Assembly (NCBI RefSeq): GCF_000424065.1
Contig: NZ_AUJE01000011.1
Location: 43,110-107,109 of the forward strand
Source of the DNA: Selenomonas ruminantium subsp. ruminantium ATCC 12561
Lineage (GTDB): Bacteria; Bacillota; Negativicutes; Selenomonadales; Selenomonadaceae
DNA length: 64,000 nucleotides
Direction: 5' to 3'
Shown: positions 32,616 to 42,129 of the stretch, piece after piece
Position numbering within the stretch: position 1 is the stretch's first letter
Layout of the letters: each line of letters begins with the position of its first letter
The notes under the pieces: model-generated
Seen by the model: only the letters and a program-made list of their open reading frames with translations
Told to the model about the DNA's origin: nothing
Databases searched by the model: none
Translations under genes and position numbers: made by a program

Positions 32616-34397
32616 TTATTTATGCGTAGTTATACAGTTCAAAAATTCCTGTCCATATTTGCGCAGTTTCTGTTCGCCGATACCTTTGACGTCGAGCATC
32701 TCGTCAAGTGTAGCAGGCTGGACGCGGCACATATCCCTGAGCGTGGCATCGGAGAAGACCACATAGGGCGGGACGTGTTCGCGGGTGGCGATTTCTTTGC
32801 GCAGGTGGCGCAAATGGTCGAAGAGTTCCGGTGCGGCAGGTTCTTTTTCCTTTTCCGGTTTGGGCACGGCCTGCCAGACTTTTTCCTGTCCTTTGAGGAC
32901 GGGATAGGCGGCAGGTTTCAGCGTGACCACGGGGAATTTGCTCTCGGTAATGCCTAAGTAATCTGTGGCGATAAAGCGTTGAATCAGGAGCTTGATATCG
33001 GCCAGCGTGCGTTCCTTCATCAGGCCGAAGGTGGAGAGTTTATCGAAGTGCAGCTCTTTTACGCGCTTATCGCTGGAGCCTTTGAGCACTTGTGCGACAA
33101 GGGTCAGGCCGAAGCGCTGCTGCATGCGGTAGACACAGGAGAAGACCTTTTGCGCATCAATGGTGACGTCGATTTTTTCGAGGCCCGCTTTGCAGTTGCC
33201 GCAGTTATCGCAGAGAACTTCGGAACTGGTATCGCCGAAATAGCTGATGATGAAATGCCGCAAACATTCCGGCGTGTGGCAGTAGTCCACCATCTTTTGC
33301 AGGGTGCCGAGGTTATGGGCCTTGCGTTCTTCATCCTCGATGGATACGTCAATCAGGTATTTCTGTGTCATGACGTCCTGCGGGGAGTAGAGCAGAATAC
33401 AGCTGCCCGGTTCACCGTCGCGCCCCGCGCGGCCTGCTTCCTGATAGTAGGCTTCGATGTTTTTGGGCATATTGTAATGAATCACATAGCGGACGTTGGA
33501 TTTGTCTATGCCCATGCCGAAGGCGTTGGTGGCCACAATGACCTGCACATTATCGTAGAGAAAATCGTCCTGCGCCTTATTGCGCTGCTTGTCGGACAGG
33601 CCTGCATGGTAGCGGCCTACGGCAAATTTTTTCTTTTTGAGGTGTTCGTAAAGGCTGTCCACTTCCTTGCGGGTGGCGGCATAGATGATGCCGGATTCGT
33701 CGGCATGGTTTTTCAGATAGCGCTCGATAAATTTTTTCTTATCCTCGCCCCGGCGCACCTCAAAGTAGAGGTTGGGGCGGTCAAAGCCCGTGACATGAAT
33801 CCGCGGGTTTTGCAGGTGCAGAAGATTAATGATATCGTCTTTGACCTCCGGCGTAGCCGTGGCGGTAAAGGCGCTGACGAGCGGGCGGCGGGGGAGTCCG
33901 GCGATAAAGGGCGCAATCTGCCGGTAACTCGGGCGAAAGTCATGACCCCACTGGGAGAGGCAGTGCGCTTCGTCGACGGCCACCATGGAGATTTCCTGCC
34001 GTTCGATGATGTAGCGGAAGTAGTCGGTATCGAGCCGCTCAGGGGCGACGTAGACGAGTTTATACCGCCCATCGGCAATGGCGTTAAAGCGGAGATTGCT
34101 TTCCTCCAGGGATAACTGGCTGTTGATATAGGTGGCCGGCACGCCCTGTTCACCGAGGGCGTCAACCTGGTCTTTCATCAGGGAAATCAGCGGCGAGATG
34201 ACAAGGGTTATGCCAGGAAACACCAACGCGGGCAGCTGAAAGCAGATGCTCTTGCCTGCGCCTGTAGGCATGATGGCAAGCGTATCAGAGCCCTGCAGGA
34301 GACTTTCGACCACAGGCTTTTGCGCCGGGCGGAAGTCCGGGTAGCCGTAGAACTTGCGCAGGAGATTCTGCGCCTCGGCAAAATATGGATTATCCAT
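32616..34397 (-). CDS. recQ: ATP-dependent DNA helicase RecQ
   Basis: 593 residues, 3'-5' helicase in recombination and fork repair. Motif 0 YGYPDFRPAQ near 17-26, Walker A MPTGAGKS at 43-50, DEAH at about 142-145 followed by the RecQ aromatic loop (CLSQWGHDFRP), and GMGIDKSNVRYVIHYNMPKNIEAYYQEAGRAGRDG. Four-cysteine zinc site in the RQC domain (CLRHF, CDNCGNC) and a C-terminal HRDC domain (LDEMLDVKGIGEQKLRKYG). Start ATG after ATAGGTG. Divergent from the efflux operon. Confidence 0.95.
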   Translation of the reverse strand: MDNPYFAEAQNLLRKFYGYPDFRPAQKPVVESLLQGSDTLAIMPTGAGKSICFQLPALVFPGITLVISPLISLMKDQVDALGEQGVPATYINSQLSLEESNLRFNAIADGRYKLVYVAPERLDTDYFRYIIERQEISMVAVDEAHCLSQWGHDFRPSYRQIAPFIAGLPRRPLVSAFTATATPEVKDDIINLLHLQNPRIHVTGFDRPNLYFEVRRGEDKKKFIERYLKNHADESGIIYAATRKEVDSLYEHLKKKKFAVGRYHAGLSDKQRNKAQDDFLYDNVQVIVATNAFGMGIDKSNVRYVIHYNMPKNIEAYYQEAGRAGRDGEPGSCILLYSPQDVMTQKYLIDVSIEDEERKAHNLGTLQKMVDYCHTPECLRHFIISYFGDTSSEVLCDNCGNCKAGLEKIDVTIDAQKVFSCVYRMQQRFGLTLVAQVLKGSSDKRVKELHFDKLSTFGLMKERTLADIKLLIQRFIATDYLGITESKFPVVTLKPAAYPVLKGQEKVWQAVPKPEKEKEPAAPELFDHLRHLRKEIATREHVPPYVVFSDATLRDMCRVQPATLDEMLDVKGIGEQKLRKYGQEFLNCITTHK

Positions 34398-34554
34398 CGA
34401 AAAAACACCTATTTCTAATGCAAATTTAATCTATTTCTCATCGAATTACAACGAATCTATTTTATCATATAATACAACATTTTGCGCCATGAAAAGCGTG
34501 GTTGTGGTAAAATAAAAAGGTGTAAAAGGAAAATATACTGGGGAGGAAATCTTC

Positions 34555-35967
34555 ATGGAATTAAAGCGTTGGATAAAAGCCGGCGTGCCGTTTATGGCAC
34601 TGCTGTTGGCCAGTCCTATGGCGCAGGCAGCGGATTTGAGCCTGCAGGAAGCCATCAATTTGGCATTGGCGCAGAATACCGGTTTGAAAGTCACCCAAAA
34701 AGGCGAGGACACGGCCAAATACGCGCTGGAGCAGGCCAAAGGGAATAATGGGGTCAGTGTAGGTCTTAGTGACAGTCTTAGCACCAGTAAAACCAAAGAT
34801 GCTGACCGTCAGGACAGCAATACGGCCAGCATTTCCGGTAAATTGCCCCTCTATAGCGGCGGCAAGAATCAGGCCAATATCAAAAAGGCTAAAATCGGCG
34901 TGGAATCGGCCAGCCTCACGACTCAGCGGGCGCAGGAGGATTTGAAACTCAGCGTCATCAAGGCATACTACGATGCGTTGGAGTCGAAGAAAACCGTTGG
35001 GGTGCGCCAGGAAACTGTGGACAAGTACCAGGAGCACTATACCAATGTGAGTCAGCTTTATGCGGCAGGTTCCAAGGCGAAGATTGATGTTATCCGTTCG
35101 CAGGTGGAACTCAGTGATGCCCGGCAGAATCTCATCAAGGCCGAGAACAGCTATGAGGTGGATTTGGCCGAGCTGCGCAATTACCTGAATATTGACCGCA
35201 GTGAACCGCTGAATCTGACGACGGATTTTTCTTATCTTGCCTTTGAACAGGATATGAATGCTTGTTTAGATTATGCCTATGCCAACCGCAAGGATCTGCA
35301 GGTGGACAAGAATTCACTCTTGCAGCAGGAGCAGGCGATTAAGGCGGCAAAGGCTGGCTATCAGCCTACGCTCAACTTGTCTGTGGGGCTTAGCGACAGC
35401 CAGCGTTTCCATCCCAGCAGTGAGAACAGCCACAGTGCGTCGGCAACTTTGGGGTTGGATTGGAATATCTTTGACAGTGGTGTAACCCGCGCGCAGATTA
35501 AATCAGCCGAAACGGACCGGGATATTGCCAAGCTGACCTATCAGAAGGATAAGGAAAGTATTGATTTGGCTGTGCGGGAGGCTTATTACAATATGCGCGA
35601 GGCCGAAAAGCGCTTTAATTCCACACAGGATGCCGTGCATCAGGCTGAAGAAGATGCCTTTATCGCGCGGGAAAAATACCGCGCCGGTGAAGGGCTGATG
35701 CTCGACATCATCGATGCACAGGAGGCACTTTCCACGGCGAAGTTGAACCATATCAGTGCGCAGTATGACTATGCCCGCTACAAGGCCACGGTGGAAAATG
35801 CCATGGGTGTAGAGTTGACGCCGGAAGAAAAAGAAGCTGCCGCCCAGCTCGATACCGATGCCGATACGGCGCTTATGCAGGAAAATTTAGGCAGCAACAG
35901 TGATACCACGGCGGATAATACCCGCCAAGTGGCAGAAGAACTGGCTGGAAATGAGGGAAATAAATGA
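34555..35967 (+). CDS. TolC-family outer membrane efflux protein
   Basis: 470 residues. Signal peptide ending AQA-ADLS, then two OEP repeats of long amphipathic helices (LSLQEAINLALAQN; ARQNLIKAENSYEVDLAELRNYL; second repeat with LDWNIFDSGVTRAQIKSAETDRDIAKLTYQKDKES). Forms the outer-membrane channel of a tripartite pump, direct evidence for a diderm cell. Acidic low-complexity C-terminal tail. GGGGAGGAAATC ribosome site. Overlaps the adaptor gene by ATGA. Confidence 0.92.
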   Translation: MELKRWIKAGVPFMALLLASPMAQAADLSLQEAINLALAQNTGLKVTQKGEDTAKYALEQAKGNNGVSVGLSDSLSTSKTKDADRQDSNTASISGKLPLYSGGKNQANIKKAKIGVESASLTTQRAQEDLKLSVIKAYYDALESKKTVGVRQETVDKYQEHYTNVSQLYAAGSKAKIDVIRSQVELSDARQNLIKAENSYEVDLAELRNYLNIDRSEPLNLTTDFSYLAFEQDMNACLDYAYANRKDLQVDKNSLLQQEQAIKAAKAGYQPTLNLSVGLSDSQRFHPSSENSHSASATLGLDWNIFDSGVTRAQIKSAETDRDIAKLTYQKDKESIDLAVREAYYNMREAEKRFNSTQDAVHQAEEDAFIAREKYRAGEGLMLDIIDAQEALSTAKLNHISAQYDYARYKATVENAMGVELTPEEKEAAAQLDTDADTALMQENLGSNSDTTADNTRQVAEELAGNEGNK

Positions 35968-37097
35968 AATTTGATTGGAAAATAAAGACCGCCATTGCCC
36001 TGGTGGTATTGATTGCCGCCGGTGTCTATGGCTATCAATACTATCAGGGCCAACAGGAGGCAAAGAAGGCGGCAGCGGTGGAAACAACGCCGGTTGTGCG
36101 TATGAATCTAAAGTCTACGGTATCGGCAACGGGTACCATCAAGCCGGTGAACAGTGTCGAGGTCAGCTCTAAGGTTACGGCACGGATCAAAGATGTGCTG
36201 GTTAAGGAAAATGATACGGTGACGGCGGGACAGACCGTAGCCACACTCGATGCCACGGACTATACGGAAAAACGCAATCAGGCCCAGTACAAGGTGGCCA
36301 ACACCAAGGCTAAATATGAACGCGCTCAGTATCTCTACAGCATTGGTGCGGATACCCAGGAACAGCTGGAAGATGCCAAGATGAACTACGATACGGCCGT
36401 ATCTTCGCTGGCGGAATCCCAGTCCAATATGAATGAAATGACCATTGTCGCGCCTATGTCCGGCATCGTGGTGGGCGAGCCGCAGACCCCTGGCACTATG
36501 GCCGTGCAGGGCACCAGCAATCCTACGGTCATCATGCGCATTGCGGACATGTCCAGCAAGCAGATTTTGGCCAAGGTCGATGAAACGGATATCGGCAGTG
36601 TGAAGGTTGGTCAGACCGCGACCTTCACAGTGGATAGTTTCAACGGCAAGACCTTTACGGCGCGGGTGTCCAAGATTTCCCAGACCGATACCAGCAACAG
36701 CTGGAATATCAATACATCGAGCAGTTCCTCTTCGAGCAGTTCCTCTTCGGCCAGCGTTATTTACTACTATGTGACATTAGATGTGGATGACCCGGACAAT
36801 ATGCTGCTGCCGGCTATGACGGCACGCGTGGAAATCAATACCGCTGAAAAAAATGATGCGCTGGTCGTGCCACTTTCCACCCTGAAAACCGATGCCAAGG
36901 GCTCCTATGTTATCGTGAAGAACGAGGATGGCACGCAGGAAAACCGCTATGTGTCCACAGGCATTTACAGCGATGAATATGTAGAGATTTTGGACGGCCT
37001 GTCCGAAGGTGAGCAAGTGGTCAGCACCTATGTGGCAAAATCTGCGGACAGCGCAAAAAAAAACAGCAGCAATCGCGGGGGGCCACCGCCAATGTAA
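35964..37097 (+). CDS. Periplasmic adaptor (MacA/HlyD-type membrane fusion protein)
   Basis: 377 residues: N-terminal membrane anchor (about 9-27), lipoyl half-motifs (VSSKVTARIKDVLVKENDTVTAGQTVATLDATD and IVAPMSGIVVGEPQTPGTMAVQG) around a short helical hairpin, a beta-barrel domain and a membrane-proximal domain. A ten-serine run near residue 254 lies in a loop. Bridges the MacB-like transporter to the TolC-like channel. It ends 20 bp before the ATPase gene. Substrate unknown. Confidence 0.92.
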   Translation: MKFDWKIKTAIALVVLIAAGVYGYQYYQGQQEAKKAAAVETTPVVRMNLKSTVSATGTIKPVNSVEVSSKVTARIKDVLVKENDTVTAGQTVATLDATDYTEKRNQAQYKVANTKAKYERAQYLYSIGADTQEQLEDAKMNYDTAVSSLAESQSNMNEMTIVAPMSGIVVGEPQTPGTMAVQGTSNPTVIMRIADMSSKQILAKVDETDIGSVKVGQTATFTVDSFNGKTFTARVSKISQTDTSNSWNINTSSSSSSSSSSSASVIYYYVTLDVDDPDNMLLPAMTARVEINTAEKNDALVVPLSTLKTDAKGSYVIVKNEDGTQENRYVSTGIYSDEYVEILDGLSEGEQVVSTYVAKSADSAKKNSSNRGGPPPM

Positions 37098-37116
37098 GAA
37101 GGGCGGTAAAAATGCG

Positions 37117-37839
37117 ATGACAACGAAAGAAACACGCACGGCCACCATCCAGCTCAAGGATATCAAAAAACTCTACAAAATCGGCGGCGAAACCGTAGCG
37201 GCCTTAGACGGCATTACCACGAATATCTATCAGGGCGAATTTGCCGCTCTGATGGGGCCGTCCGGCTCCGGCAAGTCCACGTTGATGAATATTTTGGGCT
37301 GTCTTGACCGGCCGACAATGGGTTCCTACAAGCTGGACGGGCAGGAAGTAGCCGGCCTTAGTGATGATAAACTGGCCGTGACCCGCAATAAGAAAATCGG
37401 CTTTGTCTTCCAGAACTTCAATCTGCTCTCCCGCATTTCGGCACTCGAAAATGTGGCTTTGCCGCTGGTTTACTCCGGTGTAGGGCGCAAGGAGCGATTG
37501 GAAAAGGCCATGCACTTTTTAGAGGCGGTGGGGCTTGCTGACCGGGCGGGCCATCAGCCCAATGAACTGTCGGGCGGTCAGCGGCAGAGGGTCGCGATTG
37601 CGCGGGCGCTCGTCAATGACCCGCACATCATCATGGCCGATGAGCCGACCGGCAACCTCGATACCAAATCCACCAAGGAAATCATGGAGATTTTCCAGAA
37701 GATGCATGGCATGGGCCGTACGATTATCCTCGTCACCCATGAACCGGAAATCGCCGCCTGTGCGAGCCGCCAGCTCCTGGTGCGCGATGGCAAAATCACC
37801 CGTGATGAAGGAAAGGGCGTGGTCATGGATGTTATTTAG
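37117..37839 (+). CDS. MacB-type ABC exporter ATPase
   Basis: 240 residues. Walker A GPSGSGKST (about 46-54), Q-loop FVFQNFNLL, signature LSGGQRQR, Walker B IIMADEPTGNLD, switch His VTHEPE. The LolD/MacB family hallmark MNILGCLDRPTMG is present. Unlike E. coli MacB, the ATPase and permease are separate genes, as usual in Firmicutes. Start placed at 37117 after a GAAGGGCGG site; the frame is open upstream but inside the adaptor gene. Overlaps the permease gene by 11 bp. Confidence 0.92.
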   Translation: MTTKETRTATIQLKDIKKLYKIGGETVAALDGITTNIYQGEFAALMGPSGSGKSTLMNILGCLDRPTMGSYKLDGQEVAGLSDDKLAVTRNKKIGFVFQNFNLLSRISALENVALPLVYSGVGRKERLEKAMHFLEAVGLADRAGHQPNELSGGQRQRVAIARALVNDPHIIMADEPTGNLDTKSTKEIMEIFQKMHGMGRTIILVTHEPEIAACASRQLLVRDGKITRDEGKGVVMDVI

Positions 37840-39046
37840 TGAAAGTTTCCAAATGGCGCTGACATCCCTATACGCCAATAAGATGCGCAGTCTCTTAACC
37901 ATGCTGGGTATTATCATCGGCGTGGGGGCGGTTATTGCCCTCGTATCGGTCGGCATGGGCGTGCGCAGCAATGTCACAAGCTCCATTGCCAGCTTAGGTT
38001 CCAATATGCTGATTGTTTCGCCCGGTTCCTCCAACCGCGGCGGCGTGCGCGGGGCGGCAGGCTCCATGCAGACCTTGAAATACGACGATGCCAAGGCCAT
38101 CAAGGACAAAATCAAGAATATTGATTTTGTGTCCCCGTCCGTGTCCTCGTCCTATCAGATTGTCTATGGGAACAACAACTGGAAGACCAGCGTGCAGGGC
38201 GTGACGCCGGAATTTATGTCCATTCGTTCGCTGACCATTGGCTATGGTTCGTTTGTCTCAACGGATGATATGAATAAACGCAACCGCGTTGCCGTAATTG
38301 GCACCACCGTTGCGTCCAATCTCTTTGCCAAGGATAATCCTGTAGGCAAGAATATTCGTATCAACAATCAGCCCTATAAAGTAATCGGGCTGTTGGAATC
38401 CAAGGGGCAGTCCTCCGTGGGGCAGGACCAGGATGATGTGATTTACATTCCGCTGACCACTGCGCAGGAACGCATGCTGGGCATTACCTATGTGCAGTCC
38501 ATCAATGTGCAGGTTTCCAGTCAGGAGAAGATGGAACAGGTGCAGGCCGAAATCGAGAACCTCCTGCGCTCCCGCCATCATATCGTTGCGGGCAAGGATG
38601 ATGACTTCCATGTGCGTAACCTCACCAGCCTGATGGAAACGGTGAATCAGTCAACTTCCATGCTGACCCTGCTTTTAGGGGCGATTGCGGGCATTTCCCT
38701 GATTGTCGGCGGCATCGGCATCATGAATATCATGATGGTGTCCGTCACCGAGCGCACACGGGAAATCGGTATCCGCAAGGCTTTGGGTGCCACCTTTATG
38801 AACATCATGACCCAGTTCCTGATTGAGTCCATGGTTATCGGCATCATCGGCGGCATCATCGGCATTGTTTTTGGCTGTGCCGCATCCAAAATCATTGCCC
38901 AGCTGGGCGATTTTACCACGGTAATCACCATCACACCGATAATCGTATCCTTTATCTTCTCCGTGGGCATTGGCTTGTTCTTTGGCATATATCCGGCCAG
39001 AAAAGCCGCCAAGCTTGACCCCATAGAGGCATTGCGATACGAATAA
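37829..39046 (+). CDS. MacB-type ABC exporter permease
   Basis: 405 residues. N-terminal MALTSLYANKMRSLLTMLGIIIGVGAVIALVSVG, a large periplasmic MacB_PCD domain (about 45-270), then three C-terminal membrane segments with the coupling helix ERTREIGIRKALGA and the ending ARKAAKLDPIEALRYE, all typical of MacB-type (type VII) exporters. The ATG at 37829 is chosen from the N-terminal alignment; the longer frame runs through the ATPase gene. Its stop abuts the stop of a converging gene on the other strand. Confidence 0.92.
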   Translation: MLFSESFQMALTSLYANKMRSLLTMLGIIIGVGAVIALVSVGMGVRSNVTSSIASLGSNMLIVSPGSSNRGGVRGAAGSMQTLKYDDAKAIKDKIKNIDFVSPSVSSSYQIVYGNNNWKTSVQGVTPEFMSIRSLTIGYGSFVSTDDMNKRNRVAVIGTTVASNLFAKDNPVGKNIRINNQPYKVIGLLESKGQSSVGQDQDDVIYIPLTTAQERMLGITYVQSINVQVSSQEKMEQVQAEIENLLRSRHHIVAGKDDDFHVRNLTSLMETVNQSTSMLTLLLGAIAGISLIVGGIGIMNIMMVSVTERTREIGIRKALGATFMNIMTQFLIESMVIGIIGGIIGIVFGCAASKIIAQLGDFTTVITITPIIVSFIFSVGIGLFFGIYPARKAAKLDPIEALRYE

Positions 39047-39691
39047 TCACTTTAGAAACAGCTGCAAGAGCGCAGCCAGTGTAAAATAAGGACCGTAGGC
39101 AAACTTATCGGTCCTTTTTTTGTGCTTGAATACCAATAAAATAAAGGCCGCAATCCCGCCGGCGATAAACCCAAATGCCACGACGTCGATGAGCGCAGCT
39201 GTCCCGAGCCATAGGCCAAGAGCGGCGATTAACTTGATATCGCCGCCGCCAATGCCGCCGCGCGTCAGTATTGCCAATATGAGAAAGATTACGCCGCCGC
39301 CCAGCGCGGCCGTCAGATGATTGAGCAGGGGAAAGCCGCTGACCAGGCAGAAGGCTAATCCGCAAAGGGCAAAGGGAAGCTGCATTACATCAAAAATAAC
39401 TTGTTGCTCAAAATCCGTTATGGTGAAGAGAATCAGAAAATAAATAAAAATCAGGTTGAATATATTGTCCCAAAGTGTGGTGTCATGGGTCAGCAGATAA
39501 GACACAAAGAAGATGACTAAAATTGGCAGCAGGAACTGTTGCCTTTTTTGGTTCTGCTCAAATATTTTGTCGGGGAAAGTCAGGATAGATTCTTTTTCCT
39601 GATAAAGTTTTTTTAGCCAGGAATTTCCGGCAATGGCTCCGCTTATGGCGCAGATGACAGCTGCACCTAGTTTTATTATAAGGAATATCAT
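39047..39691 (-). CDS. Prepilin peptidase-like A24 aspartyl protease
   Basis: 214 residues, about six membrane segments. Both A24 catalytic aspartates are visible: TITDFEQQVIFD near 90-100 and GGGDIKLIAALGLWLG near 148-163. The N-terminal domain with the CxxC zinc pairs of PilD is absent and no cysteine replaces them, so methylation is unlikely or uses another arrangement. Such enzymes process type IV pilins or related signals; no pilin genes are in the window. Overlaps the DUF192 gene by ATGA. Confidence 0.85.
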   Translation of the reverse strand: MIFLIIKLGAAVICAISGAIAGNSWLKKLYQEKESILTFPDKIFEQNQKRQQFLLPILVIFFVSYLLTHDTTLWDNIFNLIFIYFLILFTITDFEQQVIFDVMQLPFALCGLAFCLVSGFPLLNHLTAALGGGVIFLILAILTRGGIGGGDIKLIAALGLWLGTAALIDVVAFGFIAGGIAAFILLVFKHKKRTDKFAYGPYFTLAALLQLFLK

Positions 39692-40005
39692 CGTACATCT
39701 CCTGTGCTGAGTTTCAGCGTAGTTCCTACCTGAAGTGTATTTGCTTCTCCGGCATTGATTTCCACGACCCCCCAGGCATCTTTACACCATGCCAATCCAA
39801 TCCATGGCTTTACATTGCGGGCAATTTTCAGTACCCGGTAATTGCGGTCAATGAAAATCGCATCGATGGCAAAACGCATAAAACACATGTGAATGCTGTT
39901 GCAGGGGGTAAGAAGCAGACCATGTCCTGCAGGCAGGTGCCTGCGCAGCATCAGGCCCCGAAAACGGGCAAAGAAGGTATCGGCTGTTGTGATTTTTATT
40001 TCCAT
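39688..40005 (-). CDS. DUF192 family protein
   Basis: About 105 residues matching DUF192: a start rich in T-F-x-R-F-R-G-L-M, then LLLTPCNSIHMCFMRFAIDAIFIDRNYRVLKI and WGVVEINAG. Function unknown; often found beside pilus assembly or prepilin peptidase genes, as here. There is no signal peptide. ATG at 40005 after AGGTGA is preferred to the GTG at 40014. Confidence 0.82.
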   Translation of the reverse strand: MEIKITTADTFFARFRGLMLRRHLPAGHGLLLTPCNSIHMCFMRFAIDAIFIDRNYRVLKIARNVKPWIGLAWCKDAWGVVEINAGEANTLQVGTTLKLSTGDVR

Positions 40006-40037
40006 AAATATCACCTTTTCAAAAAATGGTTTATTTC

Positions 40038-40066
40038 ATTATACATGACAGCTTTTTTTGTTAAAA
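40038..40066 (-). promoter_or_regulatory. Promoter of the DUF192/A24 pair
   Basis: Minus strand: TTTTAA, 17 bp, TATAAT (40038-40043). The -10 is perfect, the -35 weak. Confidence 0.55.
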
Positions 40067-40073
40067 GGGAAAA

Positions 40074-40103
40074 TTGTCATTTACGCCGAATACAAAATAG
40101 GAT
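40074..40103 (+). promoter_or_regulatory. Promoter of recJ
   Basis: TTGTCA (40074-40079), 18 bp, TAGGAT (40098-40103), divergent from the DUF192 promoter. Confidence 0.45.
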
Positions 40104-40128
40104 AAGATATTATCCGGGAGTGTAAAGT

Positions 40129-42105
40129 ATGTTAAAAGAATGGAAATTAAGTGCCGCTGCACCGGAAGCGGCTGATTTTGCCAGGGAATTGGGTGTGACC
40201 AAGAGTCTGGCCAATATATTATGGAATCGTGGTATTTGCACCAAGGAGGCTGCAGAGATATTTCTGCACCCGGACAAACAGCCCTTCTATGACCCCTTTC
40301 TGATGAAAGATATGGATAAAGCTGCAGCGCGGATTGTGAAGGCCATTGATGATGAAGAAAACATCATGGTCTATGGGGACTATGATGTGGACGGCATGAC
40401 GGCTACGACCTTGCTCGTGCATAATCTCCGGGCTTTGGGGGCAAAGGTGGATTTCTATATCCCCCATCGGGAAAAGGAAGGGTATGGCTTTAATCTGCCT
40501 GCATTGCAGAGTATTGCCGATGATGGCACCAAGCTGTTGGTATCGGTGGACTGCGGGATTGCTTCGGTAGATGATGTGGCGGCTATGGCTGGGAAAATGG
40601 ACATCATCGTGACCGACCATCATCTGCCGGGAGAAAAACTGCCGCCCGCTTTGGCCGTGCTCAATCCCCATCGGGAAGACTGCCCTTATCCGGATAAAAA
40701 CTTAGCCGGAGTAGGTGTGGCTTTTAAACTTTGTCAGGCCCTGTGGCAGGAAATGCATGGCCAAAATTACGTGCAGGATTTGGAAATCGTGGCGCTGGGA
40801 ACTGTGGCCGATATTGTGCCGCTTATTGGTGAAAACCGCAAGATTGTGGCGGCAGGCCTCAAAAAGATGCGGCATTCTTCTTTTGCGGGAATGCGGGCCT
40901 TGGTGGAGGTTTCCGATATTCGCGATGAGGAGTTAAATACCGGCCATGTGGGCTTTCGGCTGGCTCCCCGCCTGAATGCAGCCGGACGTATCGGCTCAGC
41001 CCGCAAGGGGGTAGAACTGCTCCTGACCAAGGATAACGCTAAGGCTGAGTCACTGGCAATGGAACTGGATATGCTCAACAGCCAGCGGCAGAGCATTGAA
41101 CAGGAAATTTTGGCCAAGGCAGAAGCGGAGCTTGCTGGTGTAGATGTGAATAATCTGCCCGCTATTGTGGTGGCCGGGGAAAAGTGGAATCCTGGTGTTA
41201 TCGGCATTGTGGCTTCGCGGCTCGTGGACAAGTACTATAAGCCGACGATTGTCTTCAGCAGGCAGGAAGATGGCATTTGCAAAGGCTCCTGCCGCAGCAT
41301 CGAGGGGCTGCATATGTATGAAGCGCTAAATGCCTGCAGGGAGCATATCCTGCAGTTTGGCGGTCATTCTCAGGCGGCTGGTCTGTCGGTGAAGGCTGAG
41401 GAATTGGAGAACTTTAAACGTGCCTTTGCTGAAGTGGCGGCAAGCACGCTGACCCCTGCCGACTATGTGCCCAAGGTCAAGGTGGAAATGGAACTTCCGC
41501 CAGAGGAAATTACCTTTGAACTCGTAGATGAACTGGCAAAATTGGAGCCGTTTGGCATGGCTAACCCCAAGCCGCTCTTTGGCGTGCGCGGGATTCGGGG
41601 CAGGGCACCGCAGGCCATTGGCCGTGAAGGCCAGCATCTGCGTTTTCAGGTGGGCACGGAAAATGCACCGCTTACGGCACTCTTGTGGAACCGCAGCGAC
41701 TATGCGGGCATCATCAACAGCGAAGTGATTGATATGGTCTACAGTCCGGCGGTCAATGAATGGCAGGGCAGCTGCAGCCTGCAGTGTATGGTGGACAGTA
41801 TTGCACCGGCTGACGGGGAACGGATTTTCCCCGAACGGGAGCAGTTGGTGGATATCTATAAATTCCTCTATCAGATTCAGCAGAACGAGGATTATATTCC
41901 CTATACCGCCGAGCAGCTTACAGTGGATTTCTGCAAGCGGGGCAGTCATATATCTCTCTATACCATGAGCCTGGGCTTGCGGATTTTTCAGGAATTAAAT
42001 CTTTTGCGCATGGACTTGCAGGAAAATTGCTATTATCTGCCCAAGGCCAGCGGGCGTATGGATCTAGAGGCTTCGCCCACCTATCGGAACGGGCAGCACC
42101 GCTAA
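40129..42105 (+). CDS. recJ: Single-stranded-DNA exonuclease RecJ
   Basis: 658 residues, 5'-3' exonuclease of recombination and mismatch repair. DHH-family metal motifs: VYGDYDVDGMTATTLL near 83-98, SVDCGIAS, and TDHHLPGE with the DHH triad near 162-166; DHHA1 C-terminal motif GGHSQAAGLSV near 407-417; then an OB-like domain. A roughly 90-residue C-terminal extension beyond the E. coli core is usual in Firmicutes. Followed by relA at 24 bp. Confidence 0.94.
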   Translation: MLKEWKLSAAAPEAADFARELGVTKSLANILWNRGICTKEAAEIFLHPDKQPFYDPFLMKDMDKAAARIVKAIDDEENIMVYGDYDVDGMTATTLLVHNLRALGAKVDFYIPHREKEGYGFNLPALQSIADDGTKLLVSVDCGIASVDDVAAMAGKMDIIVTDHHLPGEKLPPALAVLNPHREDCPYPDKNLAGVGVAFKLCQALWQEMHGQNYVQDLEIVALGTVADIVPLIGENRKIVAAGLKKMRHSSFAGMRALVEVSDIRDEELNTGHVGFRLAPRLNAAGRIGSARKGVELLLTKDNAKAESLAMELDMLNSQRQSIEQEILAKAEAELAGVDVNNLPAIVVAGEKWNPGVIGIVASRLVDKYYKPTIVFSRQEDGICKGSCRSIEGLHMYEALNACREHILQFGGHSQAAGLSVKAEELENFKRAFAEVAASTLTPADYVPKVKVEMELPPEEITFELVDELAKLEPFGMANPKPLFGVRGIRGRAPQAIGREGQHLRFQVGTENAPLTALLWNRSDYAGIINSEVIDMVYSPAVNEWQGSCSLQCMVDSIAPADGERIFPEREQLVDIYKFLYQIQQNEDYIPYTAEQLTVDFCKRGSHISLYTMSLGLRIFQELNLLRMDLQENCYYLPKASGRMDLEASPTYRNGQHR

Positions 42106-42129
42106 AGATACAGGGAAGGAGATGGCATT

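Noticed and set aside
36720..36760. Serine run in the adaptor protein as a sign of frameshift
   Set aside because: The frame stays open and the flanking domains align with the family; it is a flexible loop coded by repeated AGC/TCC codons.
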